Shown: piece after piece, positions 1 to 6,194 of the stretch
How positions within the stretch are numbered: position 1 is the stretch's first letter
Layout: every line of letters begins with the position of its first letter
DNA from: SIG603 sp963611165
GTDB lineage: Bacteria > Bacillota > Clostridia > Oscillospirales > Acutalibacteraceae
Reading direction: 5' to 3'
Assembly (NCBI GenBank): GCA_963611165.1
Contig: CAVDQG010000064.1
Span: 1-10,209 of the forward strand
DNA: 10,209 bases
Program-made: the position numbers and the translations under genes
The notes under the pieces: model-generated
Database searches by the model: none
What the model was told of the DNA's origin: nothing
What the model saw: the letters and a program-made list of their open reading frames with translations, nothing else

Positions 1-2147
1 TTTCCGCCGCTTATATTTGTGTAACTTATAAATTTATCGGAACCACCGTCTATAAGTGTTTCATCCTGATCCATGTTTTCCAACATATAACCTAATGTAA
101 TATTTTGATAAACATAGTTAATCGGACGAACATCTATACTTAATCGGTGAGTGTCTGCGGGGACTGAAATTTCTCCGTCTTCCACAACAACCTCTTTGTT
201 ATCCGCATAGATGCCGGCTATATAAATTCTCACATCGTAATTTTTAGAATGCTTCTCATTCAGATCAACACTTGTTGGGCCTGTCGTTCCGCAAATGTAA
301 AGGATATCATCCTCAAGTACACTCCAAGAGTTTGCTGTAAAGTCAACGGGTATGCCGTCTTTCTTTGTTGCTTGCTTGTACTCCACATTGCTTTCTTTCA
401 GCAAATCGCTTTCTTTGACCTGAAACAGACCGTTTGCGGCAAGCAGAACTGCTTTACAATCATCTGTGATGACCATATCTGTTGTGTTTGCAGTTGGAAC
501 AGCGATAACTCTTTGCAATGTGTTATCCGTTTCAAGATAATTAATGCCCTCACTCATGACAAGCCAAACGCCTTGCTTTTCCTTTGATAAAACAACCTTT
601 AGAACACAATCGGAATATAGTCCGTCTGTCTTTGTAAAGTTGTTTATCACTTCACCGTCTTTTATGACAAATAAACCGTTTCCGTCCGTTGCGGCATATA
701 CTGTGCCGTTCTCGTCTTCCTTAACATCGAGTATTCTGTAGCTTGTCAGAACACCGTTATTTGTCAAATAGTGCACATTATAGCTTAAAGCTTCATTATC
801 AGAAGTGGTTTTGGCTTCTTCACAAACAAATACGCCTTCCTCTGTTGCCAGCAAAAGACTCCCGTCATTTCTCTGCCAAACAGAACGAATAAGGTCTGTT
901 GTGAGATCGCTGTTTTCTGAACCTTTGATTATAACGCCTGATCCGTAAGTAGCCACACAAAGCATATCTTCCGCTTTATAAATCTCTCGGATTCTTAAGT
1001 TACTGCAAGCCTCGGTCAAACTGTCTGAAACAGCTTCACTGTCAACATAGCAATGCAGGCCGTTATCTGTTCCTACATATGTTTTGTCGCCGTCAACCTG
1101 AATGGTATTTACAACTTCATGCAGATTCCAATAGTTGCTGAGATTAGAAAATTCATTCGGATATAACTGCATGACTCCTGTTCTTGAAGAAGCAAACCAA
1201 TAGCTTCCTTGGTAGTCCGTGCAGACACCCTCAACAGAATCCTTGAGAGTTAAGCTTGTATTCGTCAGATTATCACGCTGAAGTACACCGATGCCGTTAT
1301 CACTGCAAACCCAGTAGCTGTCTTTATCAATTTCAGAAATCATATTAAAGGAGCTGAGACCTTTTCCTGAAATTACCTTCACAATCTCGCCTTCAAGAGA
1401 CAGCTTTAGAATATAATCGCCTTTTGTTCCGACATAATAATATCCGTCTTTTGATTTGCTGACACACCGGGGAATGTAAGTTTCGGTTTCATCAGAAATA
1501 TCTATTTCTTTCGCTGTATTGCCGTTTATTTCGTAAATTCCTTTGGATTTCGCAACCGCAACAGTTTTATTTGATGAAACTTCAGCAATATCACTTACTT
1601 CCAAATCTTCAAGATTTTTAATCTTAGTTATTTGCTTTGAATTTTCGTCCTCGTCAATGCGAAACAAACCGCCTTTTGTGCCTACCCAAATACTTCCGTT
1701 TGAATCAACATAAACATCGTCTATTGTCTGAGCACCTTTGTTATCAGAATCTAAATTTAGTTCGGTAAAATTGCTCTCAGAGTAGTACCAAAGTCCATCG
1801 CCGTTAGTGCCTATCCACAGTTCGGTTTGTTCGTTATTACAGCTTTCTGCTATATCTTTAATCGGCATATTTGTACCGTTTATTGCTATTCTTTGAAAAT
1901 CCGTACCATCATAACGGTAAAGACCCGTATAAGTGCCTATCCAAAGCAATCCGCTTTCTGATGAAAATATGCAGTTTGCGGCTGTTCCGTCCAATCCGTT
2001 GTCGGAATCAAAAATTTTTGTCTGATAATCTTTTACATAATTTGTTATATTATCCGTTTGAGCGTTAGCTTTAATACCGTTAACAGAAAACACAAAAACA
2101 AATATCAGTAAAGCACCGCAGATTAGACTTTTCGCAATGTTATTCAT
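1..2147 (-). CDS. Secreted two-component-regulator-type beta-propeller sensor (Reg_prop repeats + Y_Y_Y domain), partial, runs off left edge
   Basis: Reading the minus strand from ATG at 2147 gives 715 codons with no stop up to the window edge, so the C-terminus is missing. Residues 1-29 look like a signal peptide: a Lys at 6, a hydrophobic stretch 8-25 and a K-A-N-A cleavage site. Propeller repeats of the LWIGT..GL type follow (LWIGT at 68-72 and 110-114, IWVGT at 153-157, then degenerate ones such as YYVGT, TYVGT, LLLAT, VYAAT); about ten are visible, enough for one or two propellers. Residues about 637-715 look like a Y_Y_Y immunoglobulin-like domain (LGYMLENMDQDE, then FISYTNISGG). In known families this architecture is an extracellular ligand sensor followed by a membrane helix and a kinase or GGDEF domain; which applies here cannot be seen. 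The start overlaps the kinase stop (ATGAATAA) behind AGGGGG at 2155-2160, implying translational coupling. Propeller and Y_Y_Y calls are by eye from motifs. Confidence 0.85.
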   Translation of the reverse strand, partial: MNNIAKSLICGALLIFVFVFSVNGIKANAQTDNITNYVKDYQTKIFDSDNGLDGTAANCIFSSESGLLWIGTYTGLYRYDGTDFQRIAINGTNMPIKDIAESCNNEQTELWIGTNGDGLWYYSESNFTELNLDSDNKGAQTIDDVYVDSNGSIWVGTKGGLFRIDEDENSKQITKIKNLEDLEVSDIAEVSSNKTVAVAKSKGIYEINGNTAKEIDISDETETYIPRCVSKSKDGYYYVGTKGDYILKLSLEGEIVKVISGKGLSSFNMISEIDKDSYWVCSDNGIGVLQRDNLTNTSLTLKDSVEGVCTDYQGSYWFASSRTGVMQLYPNEFSNLSNYWNLHEVVNTIQVDGDKTYVGTDNGLHCYVDSEAVSDSLTEACSNLRIREIYKAEDMLCVATYGSGVIIKGSENSDLTTDLIRSVWQRNDGSLLLATEEGVFVCEEAKTTSDNEALSYNVHYLTNNGVLTSYRILDVKEDENGTVYAATDGNGLFVIKDGEVINNFTKTDGLYSDCVLKVVLSKEKQGVWLVMSEGINYLETDNTLQRVIAVPTANTTDMVITDDCKAVLLAANGLFQVKESDLLKESNVEYKQATKKDGIPVDFTANSWSVLEDDILYICGTTGPTSVDLNEKHSKNYDVRIYIAGIYADNKEVVVEDGEISVPADTHRLSIDVRPINYVYQNITLGYMLENMDQDETLIDGGSDKFISYTNISGG

Positions 2148-3429
2148 TCGTCTGCCCCCTACTGAACAAAATAGCAAGTTGAAATGTCATACCGTCTTCA
2201 ACTACTGAAACATATCCGCTATATTTTTCGGCAGCTTCACGAATGGTTGTCAATCCGATGCCGTGCAGGGATTTGTCGACTTTTGTCGTACCGAGATTTC
2301 CGTTCTCAAGCTTAGTTCCAACGCTGTTTTTGATAAATACCAAAACCTCATCCTCATTTTTACCGGCTTTGATTTTTATCCATTTTTCTCCGTCAGCTAT
2401 TTTGTTGCATGCCTCAATTGCATTTAAAATAGCATTTCTGAATATATGCTCAATGTCATCATCCTTAATAAACGATAAACAGTTTTCTTCGATAACTACG
2501 TCAAAATCAATTCCGTTTTTCTTAGCCTTATTGCTACCTTCAAAGAGAATTGCATTGAGAGTCGGAATTCCCGTGTTATATGTTGATCTTGTATTATTGA
2601 TTTCTTCCATAAGCTGATCCGCTGATTTCACACCGTTTTCATCAACAATCAAACTGTCATTCTCCTTTAGTATCATTACTTGGTTTTTCATTTCATGATA
2701 CATTTTACGAACCTTTCGGTGCTCCTCTTCTAACTGAAGATAGTATTCATATAGATTCGCATGAGAATTATCTTTTGGATTTGGAGCAGTTGTGTTAAAA
2801 ACATTCCTTGACGCTTTTAATAATATCGGATATTCAATAAGTACACCGAGAGAGAGTAAAAAGAGGAGCATATGATAAGTTGAATCGTACGCTTCACAGT
2901 TAGCACAAAGGTATAGCAATGTCCAACATTCTATAGTTTTTACTATTAACAGAACGGACTTTCTGGGATACAGCTCCCACATACCCTTTCTGATGTTTTG
3001 TATAGCGTTAAGTTGACAAAGGCCAAGCGCAGCACCTAAATATCCAACAACTATGATATGAGAATTAAAGCTTCTCATATTATCACTCAGCCAACTTGGC
3101 TCTGTTCCGTAAGCTATAAATAAAATCAAAAGTGCAGTTACAATAGATAAAAAAATACCGCTTATTCCACGCACAGCAATCTTGAATTCCATTTTATGCT
3201 GTATTGCCGCAATAATTATTAATGCTATATATTCAATAAAAAGCACTATAAAAAAATAGGCTTTTCCCCCATTTGCCGATAAACTCAAAAAGACAATTAC
3301 TACACACGATAAAACCTTTTGCACATTGCTCATAGATTTAATTAATCTATTGGATGTATCAAAGCCGTACATAAAATATAAAAGATATATGACACATACA
3401 ATGCGCAATGCAACAGCATAGATATTAAT
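2140..3429 (-). CDS. AgrC-like GHKL sensor histidine kinase, N-terminus lost in assembly gap
   Basis: 429 residues are visible up to the N run. The first ~205 are strongly hydrophobic with six or seven likely membrane segments (for example around 10-23, 38-52, 57-76, 89-107, 123-140, 158-177, 186-204). A helical linker (LEEEHRKVRKMYHEMKNQ, about 233-250) carries the candidate phosphoacceptor His245 in the HEMKNQ motif of AgrC/VirS-type kinases. The ATPase domain follows, with N-box FRNAILNAIEA (330-340) and G-box HGIGL (389-393); this matches the HATPase_c_5/GHKL family. It would autophosphorylate at the membrane and pass phosphate to the upstream-encoded LytTR-type regulator. A typical member is about 430-440 residues, so probably only a few N-terminal residues are missing. 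An apparent start at 3471 lies inside the regulator gene in another frame across the Ns and is not real. The signal sensed is unknown. Confidence 0.88.
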   Translation of the reverse strand: MNIYAVALRIVCVIYLLYFMYGFDTSNRLIKSMSNVQKVLSCVVIVFLSLSANGGKAYFFIVLFIEYIALIIIAAIQHKMEFKIAVRGISGIFLSIVTALLILFIAYGTEPSWLSDNMRSFNSHIIVVGYLGAALGLCQLNAIQNIRKGMWELYPRKSVLLIVKTIECWTLLYLCANCEAYDSTYHMLLFLLSLGVLIEYPILLKASRNVFNTTAPNPKDNSHANLYEYYLQLEEEHRKVRKMYHEMKNQVMILKENDSLIVDENGVKSADQLMEEINNTRSTYNTGIPTLNAILFEGSNKAKKNGIDFDVVIEENCLSFIKDDDIEHIFRNAILNAIEACNKIADGEKWIKIKAGKNEDEVLVFIKNSVGTKLENGNLGTTKVDKSLHGIGLTTIREAAEKYSGYVSVVEDGMTFQLAILFSRGQTNE

Positions 3430-3439
3430 NNNNNNNNNN
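3430..3439. other. Assembly gap (10 Ns)
   Basis: Ten Ns separate the receiver domain of the response regulator from the first membrane helix of the kinase, which lie in different frames. The regulator lacks its output domain (about 110-120 residues in this family), which needs roughly 350 bases, so ten is a placeholder and not a measured length. Confidence 0.97.
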
Positions 3440-3787
3440 GTCCAAGGCTTCCGTGAATTTGTTGTCGTCAAGCGGCTTTAAAAGATAACGGAAAGCATTA
3501 ACTTTAAAGCTCTCAAAAACAAATTTCTCGAAGGCAGTGACAAAAATAATCGCCATACTTCTGTTGGTTTTTCTGATTTCTGTAGCTACCTCAACACCGT
3601 TAAGCCCCGGCATTTCCATATCTAAAAACAGCAAGTCAATTTCATTTAAGTCATATTTTAGGAGTTCTTCGCCTCCCAAAAAGCGTTTAATGTTAAATTC
3701 AATGTTATGTTCTTCTGAATATTTCTTAAGTTTGTCCTCAAGAATATCCATGATTCTGTTGTCATCATCACAAAGTGCAATTTTCAT
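3440..3787 (-). CDS. Response regulator, AgrA/LytTR-type receiver domain; C-terminal half lost in assembly gap
   Basis: 116 residues of a receiver domain are visible before the Ns. It begins MKIALCDDD with the acidic pocket at Asp7-Asp9, has the phosphoacceptor Asp56 in LLFLDMEMPGLNG, the switch Thr84 in FVTAFEKF and the conserved Lys104 in FRYLLKPLD. The phrase FKVNAFRYLLKP and pairing with a GHKL kinase point to a LytTR DNA-binding output domain of about 110-120 residues, as in AgrA and VirR; that domain itself is not in the sequence, so the output is inferred. The ATG at 3787 is preceded by GAGGAG (about 3793-3798). This is the first sizeable gene of a minus-strand operon with the kinase and propeller sensor. 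A stop that appears just after the Ns is an artefact of the join. Confidence 0.88.
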
Positions 3788-3790
3788 ACA

Positions 3791-3856
3791 TTACTCCTCG
3801 TTCTTATCCTTTAAATCAGATGCCGATCTGCCTATTTTAAAGGGCATGGTCTGCAT
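3791..3856 (-). CDS. Possible 21-codon leader ORF upstream of the response regulator
   Basis: Between the predicted promoter and the regulator start, the minus strand has ATG at 3856 (or in-frame ATG at 3847) and an open frame of 21 codons ending TAA at 3791-3793. An AGAGGTGGGG purine stretch lies just before it. Its last two codons (GAG GAG) are the ribosome binding site of the response regulator, which starts 3 nt after its stop. The peptide (MQTMPFKIGRSASDLKDKNEE, split in use by two Met) is hydrophilic with no Cys, so it does not look like an AgrD-type pheromone. It could be a translational-coupling leader, or chance. Confidence 0.25.
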   Translation of the reverse strand: MQTMPFKIGRSASDLKDKNEE

Positions 3857-3874
3857 CCCCACCTCTGCACTTAG

Positions 3875-3903
3875 ATTATAACAAGCAATCAGAATATATT
3901 CAA
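3875..3903 (-). promoter_or_regulatory. Sigma-A-type promoter for the regulator-kinase-sensor operon
   Basis: On the minus strand TTGAAT (3898-3903) and a perfect TATAAT (3875-3880) are separated by 17 bp. The predicted start near 3868 gives a leader of about 80 nt before the regulator ATG at 3787. Confidence 0.65.
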
Positions 3904-3914
3904 TAAAAAAGTGC

Positions 3915-3945
3915 GATTAAGTGCGTCGTTTTTTTGATTAAGGTC
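3915..3945 (-). promoter_or_regulatory. Candidate response-regulator operator: two direct repeats 21 bp apart
   Basis: Minus-strand GACCTTAATC (3936-3945) and GCACTTAATC (3915-3924) match at 8 of 10 positions and start 21 bp apart, i.e. on the same helix face. They lie just upstream of the -35 box. Paired direct repeats with about two helical turns between them are typical of LytTR-family activators. A third partial copy (GCACTTTTTT) abuts the second. Binding by the adjacent regulator is inference. Confidence 0.35.
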
Positions 3946-3972
3946 TATTTTAAGGACATTGAAGTAAGCAAC

Positions 3973-4005
3973 AAAAACTACAGTACGACATAGTGTGTAC
4001 TGTAG
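3973..4005 (-). terminator. Second hairpin with T-tract downstream of rex
   Basis: A perfect 9-bp inverted repeat, CTACAGTAC (3978-3986) and GTACTGTAG (3997-4005), encloses a 10-nt loop. On the minus strand it is followed by TTTTTG (3977-3973). It could be a back-up rex terminator or, given its symmetry, a protein-binding site upstream of the sensory operon. Confidence 0.5.
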
Positions 4006-4021
4006 CACAAGTTTATTGAGC

Positions 4022-4048
4022 AAAAACTCCTCGATTTAATCGGGGAGT
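4022..4048 (-). terminator. Rho-independent terminator of rex
   Basis: An inverted repeat, ACTCCTCGATT (4026-4036) and AATCGGGGAGT (4038-4048), pairs over about nine base pairs including a G-T wobble, with the central A/T bases forming the loop. On the minus strand it runs directly into TTTTT (4026-4022). It sits 23 nt beyond the rex stop. Confidence 0.8.
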
Positions 4049-4070
4049 TAAGTCTAAGTCTATTGAAATA

Positions 4071-4694
4071 TCAGGAATTTATCAACTGATTATTTAAATG
4101 GGCAAGTGAAAGAGCTAAGTTCTCATTTTTTAGCAATATACCGTTGGGTACATCTATTTTACAAGGTGCAAAATTCCATACTGCTTTAATTCCGCATTTA
4201 ACCATCCTGTTGCATACGGTTTGTGCGGCATCCTCTCCGACGGTAATAATGCCAAGCTTGATATTTTGCGAGGTACAGAAGCTCTCGAATTCGTTCATCG
4301 GTAAAACCTTGATGTTCGAATCAGAATTGTCTATTTTTTCCGGCAAATCAAAAGCGGCAATGATTTTCACACCGTAACGCTGGAACTCCTCAAAATGCAT
4401 AAGAGCCATACCAAGCTTGCCTGCTCCGACCAAAACAGCATTTGTAATTTTGTTGTATCCCAGATAATCTTCAAGCCTTGATATTAATTCAGCCGTGTTA
4501 TAGCCTACCTTCGGCTTGCCTGCTCCGCTGACCGCCGCAAGATCTTTTCTTACCTGAACCTCTCCCAAATTTAGGTATTTTGCTATTGCGGTAGCAGAAA
4601 TATGTTTATATTCTTCCTCAGGAAGCTCCCTAAGATAATTAAGGTAGCTTGGAAGCCGACCTAATGTCGCCTTTGATACAATATTTTTGTCCAT
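4071..4694 (-). CDS. rex: Redox-sensing transcriptional repressor Rex
   Basis: 207 residues, the normal Rex length. Residues 1-80 form the winged-helix DNA-binding domain, with the typical LPSYLNYLREL and the recognition-helix region LGEVQVRKDLA (42-53). Residues about 85-207 form a Rossmann NAD(H)-binding domain with GAGKLG at 90-95, the FDLP segment at 115-118 and the conserved VWNFAP at 172-177. Rex dimers bind operators when NADH/NAD+ is low and release when NADH rises, derepressing fermentation and NAD-regenerating genes. The start is fixed by GGAGG at 4702-4706, 7 nt before ATG. It is monocistronic here, with its own terminator(s). The next gene upstream is ackA, separated by a terminator; control of ackA by Rex is plausible but no clean canonical operator was seen. 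Confidence 0.96.
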   Translation of the reverse strand: MDKNIVSKATLGRLPSYLNYLRELPEEEYKHISATAIAKYLNLGEVQVRKDLAAVSGAGKPKVGYNTAELISRLEDYLGYNKITNAVLVGAGKLGMALMHFEEFQRYGVKIIAAFDLPEKIDNSDSNIKVLPMNEFESFCTSQNIKLGIITVGEDAAQTVCNRMVKCGIKAVWNFAPCKIDVPNGILLKNENLALSLAHLNNQLINS

Positions 4695-4729
4695 ACACTT
4701 TCCTCCATAAACACTATATTTATCAATAC

Positions 4730-4735
4730 ATTATA
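4730..4735 (-). promoter_or_regulatory. Probable -10 box of rex
   Basis: Minus-strand TATAAT sits 36 nt upstream of the rex ATG. No good -35 is found 16-18 bp upstream (ATTATT at best). A small dyad, TAAGT-tttt-ACTTA (4740-4753), fills the spacer, so an activator- or repressor-modulated promoter is possible. Confidence 0.4.
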
Positions 4736-4767
4736 TCGCTAAGTTTTTACTTAATAATTCTATCATC

Positions 4768-4810
4768 ATATCGATTTAAAATCAATATTTGTGTAAAGAT
4801 ATTTAAACAG
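4768..4810. repeat. Cluster of dyad-symmetric A/T-rich elements upstream of rex
   Basis: ATATCGATTT (4768-4777) and AAATCAATAT (4779-4788) form a 21-bp inverted repeat with 9 of 10 arm positions paired. Directly next to it TTGTGTAAA-GATA-TTTAAACAG (4789-4810) has 7 of 9 arm positions paired. TTTGTGTAAA recurs at 4788-4797 and 4823-4832. The TTGTG...CA(G) ends resemble Rex half-sites, but the arms are 4 bp further apart than the usual 18-bp Rex operator. Some of this symmetry may be chance in A/T-rich DNA. Confidence 0.35.
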
Positions 4811-4860
4811 AGTAATGTAAAGTTTGTGTAAAATAAATATGTCGGAGAAAACGCAAAACT

Positions 4861-4892
4861 AAAAGCGGTGCTCACCGAAAGATGAACACCGC
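4861..4892 (-). terminator. Rho-independent terminator of ackA
   Basis: Read on the minus strand, GCGGTGTTCA and TGAGCACCGC form a 10-bp stem with one G-U pair around an 8-nt loop (4865-4874 with 4883-4892). TTTTAGTTTT follows. It is 24 nt past the ackA stop. Confidence 0.85.
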
Positions 4893-4916
4893 AAAACAAT
4901 AGCTTAACTATCTAAA

Positions 4917-6122
4917 TTAGAGAGCTTCAACGATAGCCTTTGTATCACGAGCGATAACAAGCTCCTCGTTTGTAGGAACAACATAAACCTTAACCTTGGA
5001 ATCAGGTGTGGAGATGAGTGCCTCCTTACCGCAGAGACCTTCATTTGCATCGTGGTCAAAGTCTACACCGAATACCTTAAGACCCTTGCATATTCTTTCA
5101 CGAAGGTCATACTGATTCTCGCCGAGACCTGCTGTAAATGTGATAACATCTACTCCGCCGAGAGCTGCAACATAAGAACCGATAAACTTCTGAATCTGGT
5201 AAACGAGCATCTCGTGTGCGAGGTGAGCTCTTTCGTTACCCTCAGCCTCAGCCTTGGAAACATCACGGTCATCAGAAGAAACACCGGAAATACCGAGGAG
5301 ACCGGACTTCTTGTTGAGAATATTATCGAGCTCTTCAAGAGAAAGGTGCTCCTGCTCACCGAGGAATGTGACAACAGAAGGATCAAGTGTACCTGTACGT
5401 GTGCCCATCATGAAACCGTCAAGCGGAGTGAGACCCATTGTTGTGTCGATAACTACGCCGCCGTCAATAGCTGTGATGGAAGAACCGTTACCGATGTGGC
5501 AGGAGATAATCTTAAGATCCTTAATGTCCTTGCCCATAATCTCGGCAACACGGTTAGCAACATATCTGTGAGATGTGCCATGAGCACCGTATCTTCTGAT
5601 GTGATGCTTCTCATAGTACTCGTAAGGAATAGCGTACATGTAAGCCTTAGGAGGCATTGTTGCATGGAAAGATGTATCAAAAACAACAACCTGAGGAACA
5701 TCCTTGCCGAGAACCTCAATGCAAGCCTTAACGCCCTGTACGTTAGCGCTGTTGTGAAGAGGTGCAAGCGGGATAAGAGACTCGATGCCTGCGATAACCT
5801 CGTCGTTAACAAGCTCAGACTTGTGGAAAATAGCTCCGCCCTGAACAACTCTGTGTCCAACTGCAGAGATCTCGGATAAATCCTTAACAGCACCGTGCTC
5901 AGGATCAGAAACAGCGTCCATAACCTGCTGGAATGCAACAGAATGGTTCTTCATTGGAATTTCCTTGCTTACTGAGTAACCGTCAGCCTTCTTGTAGCTG
6001 AAAAGACCCATCTCGAGTCCGATTCTCTCACAGTTTCCCTTGCAGAGCATCTGCTCGTTGTCCATATCGATGATCTGGTACTTGAGTGAAGAGCTACCTG
6101 CATTAATGACTAGAATTTTCAT
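4917..6122 (-). CDS. ackA: Acetate kinase
   Basis: 401 residues, full length for AckA (ASKHA fold). It catalyses acetyl phosphate + ADP to acetate + ATP in the cytosol, the ATP-yielding step of acetate fermentation. Signature residues are all present: Asn7 in VINAGSSSLK, Arg91 in GHRVVQGG, Asp149 in VFDTSFH, His181 in GAHGTSHRYV, Arg242 in MGTRTGTLDP, the phosphate loop HIGNGSS (209-215), GLGEN (332-336) and Glu386 in PTNEELVI. The start has GGAGG at 6132-6136, 9 nt before ATG. Lysine is encoded mostly by AAG and glutamate often by GAG, unlike the AAA/GAA-rich neighbours, which suggests high expression. The partner pta is not adjacent in this window. The gene has its own promoter and terminator. 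Confidence 0.98.
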   Translation of the reverse strand: MKILVINAGSSSLKYQIIDMDNEQMLCKGNCERIGLEMGLFSYKKADGYSVSKEIPMKNHSVAFQQVMDAVSDPEHGAVKDLSEISAVGHRVVQGGAIFHKSELVNDEVIAGIESLIPLAPLHNSANVQGVKACIEVLGKDVPQVVVFDTSFHATMPPKAYMYAIPYEYYEKHHIRRYGAHGTSHRYVANRVAEIMGKDIKDLKIISCHIGNGSSITAIDGGVVIDTTMGLTPLDGFMMGTRTGTLDPSVVTFLGEQEHLSLEELDNILNKKSGLLGISGVSSDDRDVSKAEAEGNERAHLAHEMLVYQIQKFIGSYVAALGGVDVITFTAGLGENQYDLRERICKGLKVFGVDFDHDANEGLCGKEALISTPDSKVKVYVVPTNEELVIARDTKAIVEAL

Positions 6123-6146
6123 TAAAATATTCCTCCATTAGTATAG

Positions 6147-6175
6147 ATAATAAAAAGCTAAATGTTGAAAATCAA
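6147..6175 (-). promoter_or_regulatory. Promoter of ackA
   Basis: Minus-strand TTGATT (6170-6175), a 17-bp spacer and TATTAT (6147-6152). The predicted start near 6140 gives a very short leader, with the ribosome binding site at 6132-6136 close to the 5' end. Confidence 0.6.
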
Positions 6176-6176
6176 C
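6164..6176. repeat. Inverted repeat spanning both divergent -35 boxes
   Basis: GTTGA-AAA-TCAAC is a perfect 5-bp inverted repeat. Its left arm supplies the plus-strand -35 (TTGAAA, 6165-6170) and its right arm the minus-strand -35 (TTGATT, 6170-6175). It may simply follow from two facing-away -35 boxes, or be an operator for both. Confidence 0.5.
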
Positions 6177-6194
6177 CATCATCTGTAATATAAT
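6165..6194 (+). promoter_or_regulatory. Promoter of tmcAL
   Basis: TTGAAA (6165-6170), an 18-bp spacer and a perfect TATAAT (6189-6194). The predicted start near 6201 gives a leader of about 34 nt. Confidence 0.6.

Noticed and set aside
249..2068. Plus-strand frames at 249-587, 544-741 and 1871-2068
   Set aside because: They are antisense to the propeller sensor, whose minus-strand frame is continuous with repeats throughout; the plus-strand peptides show no motif and no good ribosome binding site.
2243..2617. Plus-strand frames antisense to the kinase, regulator, rex, tmcAL, methyltransferase and yitT-like genes
   Set aside because: All are within well-supported genes on the other strand and show no domain signature.
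3430..3471. Kinase start at 3471 (MTTTNSRKPW) and regulator end at 3425
   Set aside because: Both cross the Ns; the ten residues before the gap come from the receiver-domain DNA read in another frame.
3791..3856. AgrD-like pheromone precursor encoded upstream of the regulator
   Set aside because: The small peptide is hydrophilic, lacks Cys or Ser/Cys ring context and an amphipathic leader, and no AgrB-like gene is present.
3788..4070. Riboswitch or small RNA in the gap between the regulator and rex
   Set aside because: Apart from the promoter, direct repeats and two hairpins I found no conserved aptamer-like fold, and the predicted leader is only about 80 nt.
5052..5938. Long open frames opposite and inside ackA (a 275-codon plus-strand frame and others at 5254-5571, 5150-5386 and 5453-5938)
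   Set aside because: They are shadows produced by the strong codon preference of ackA (few codons whose complement is a stop). Their translations are rich in Leu, Ser and Arg, have no recognisable domain, and lie within an intact conserved gene.
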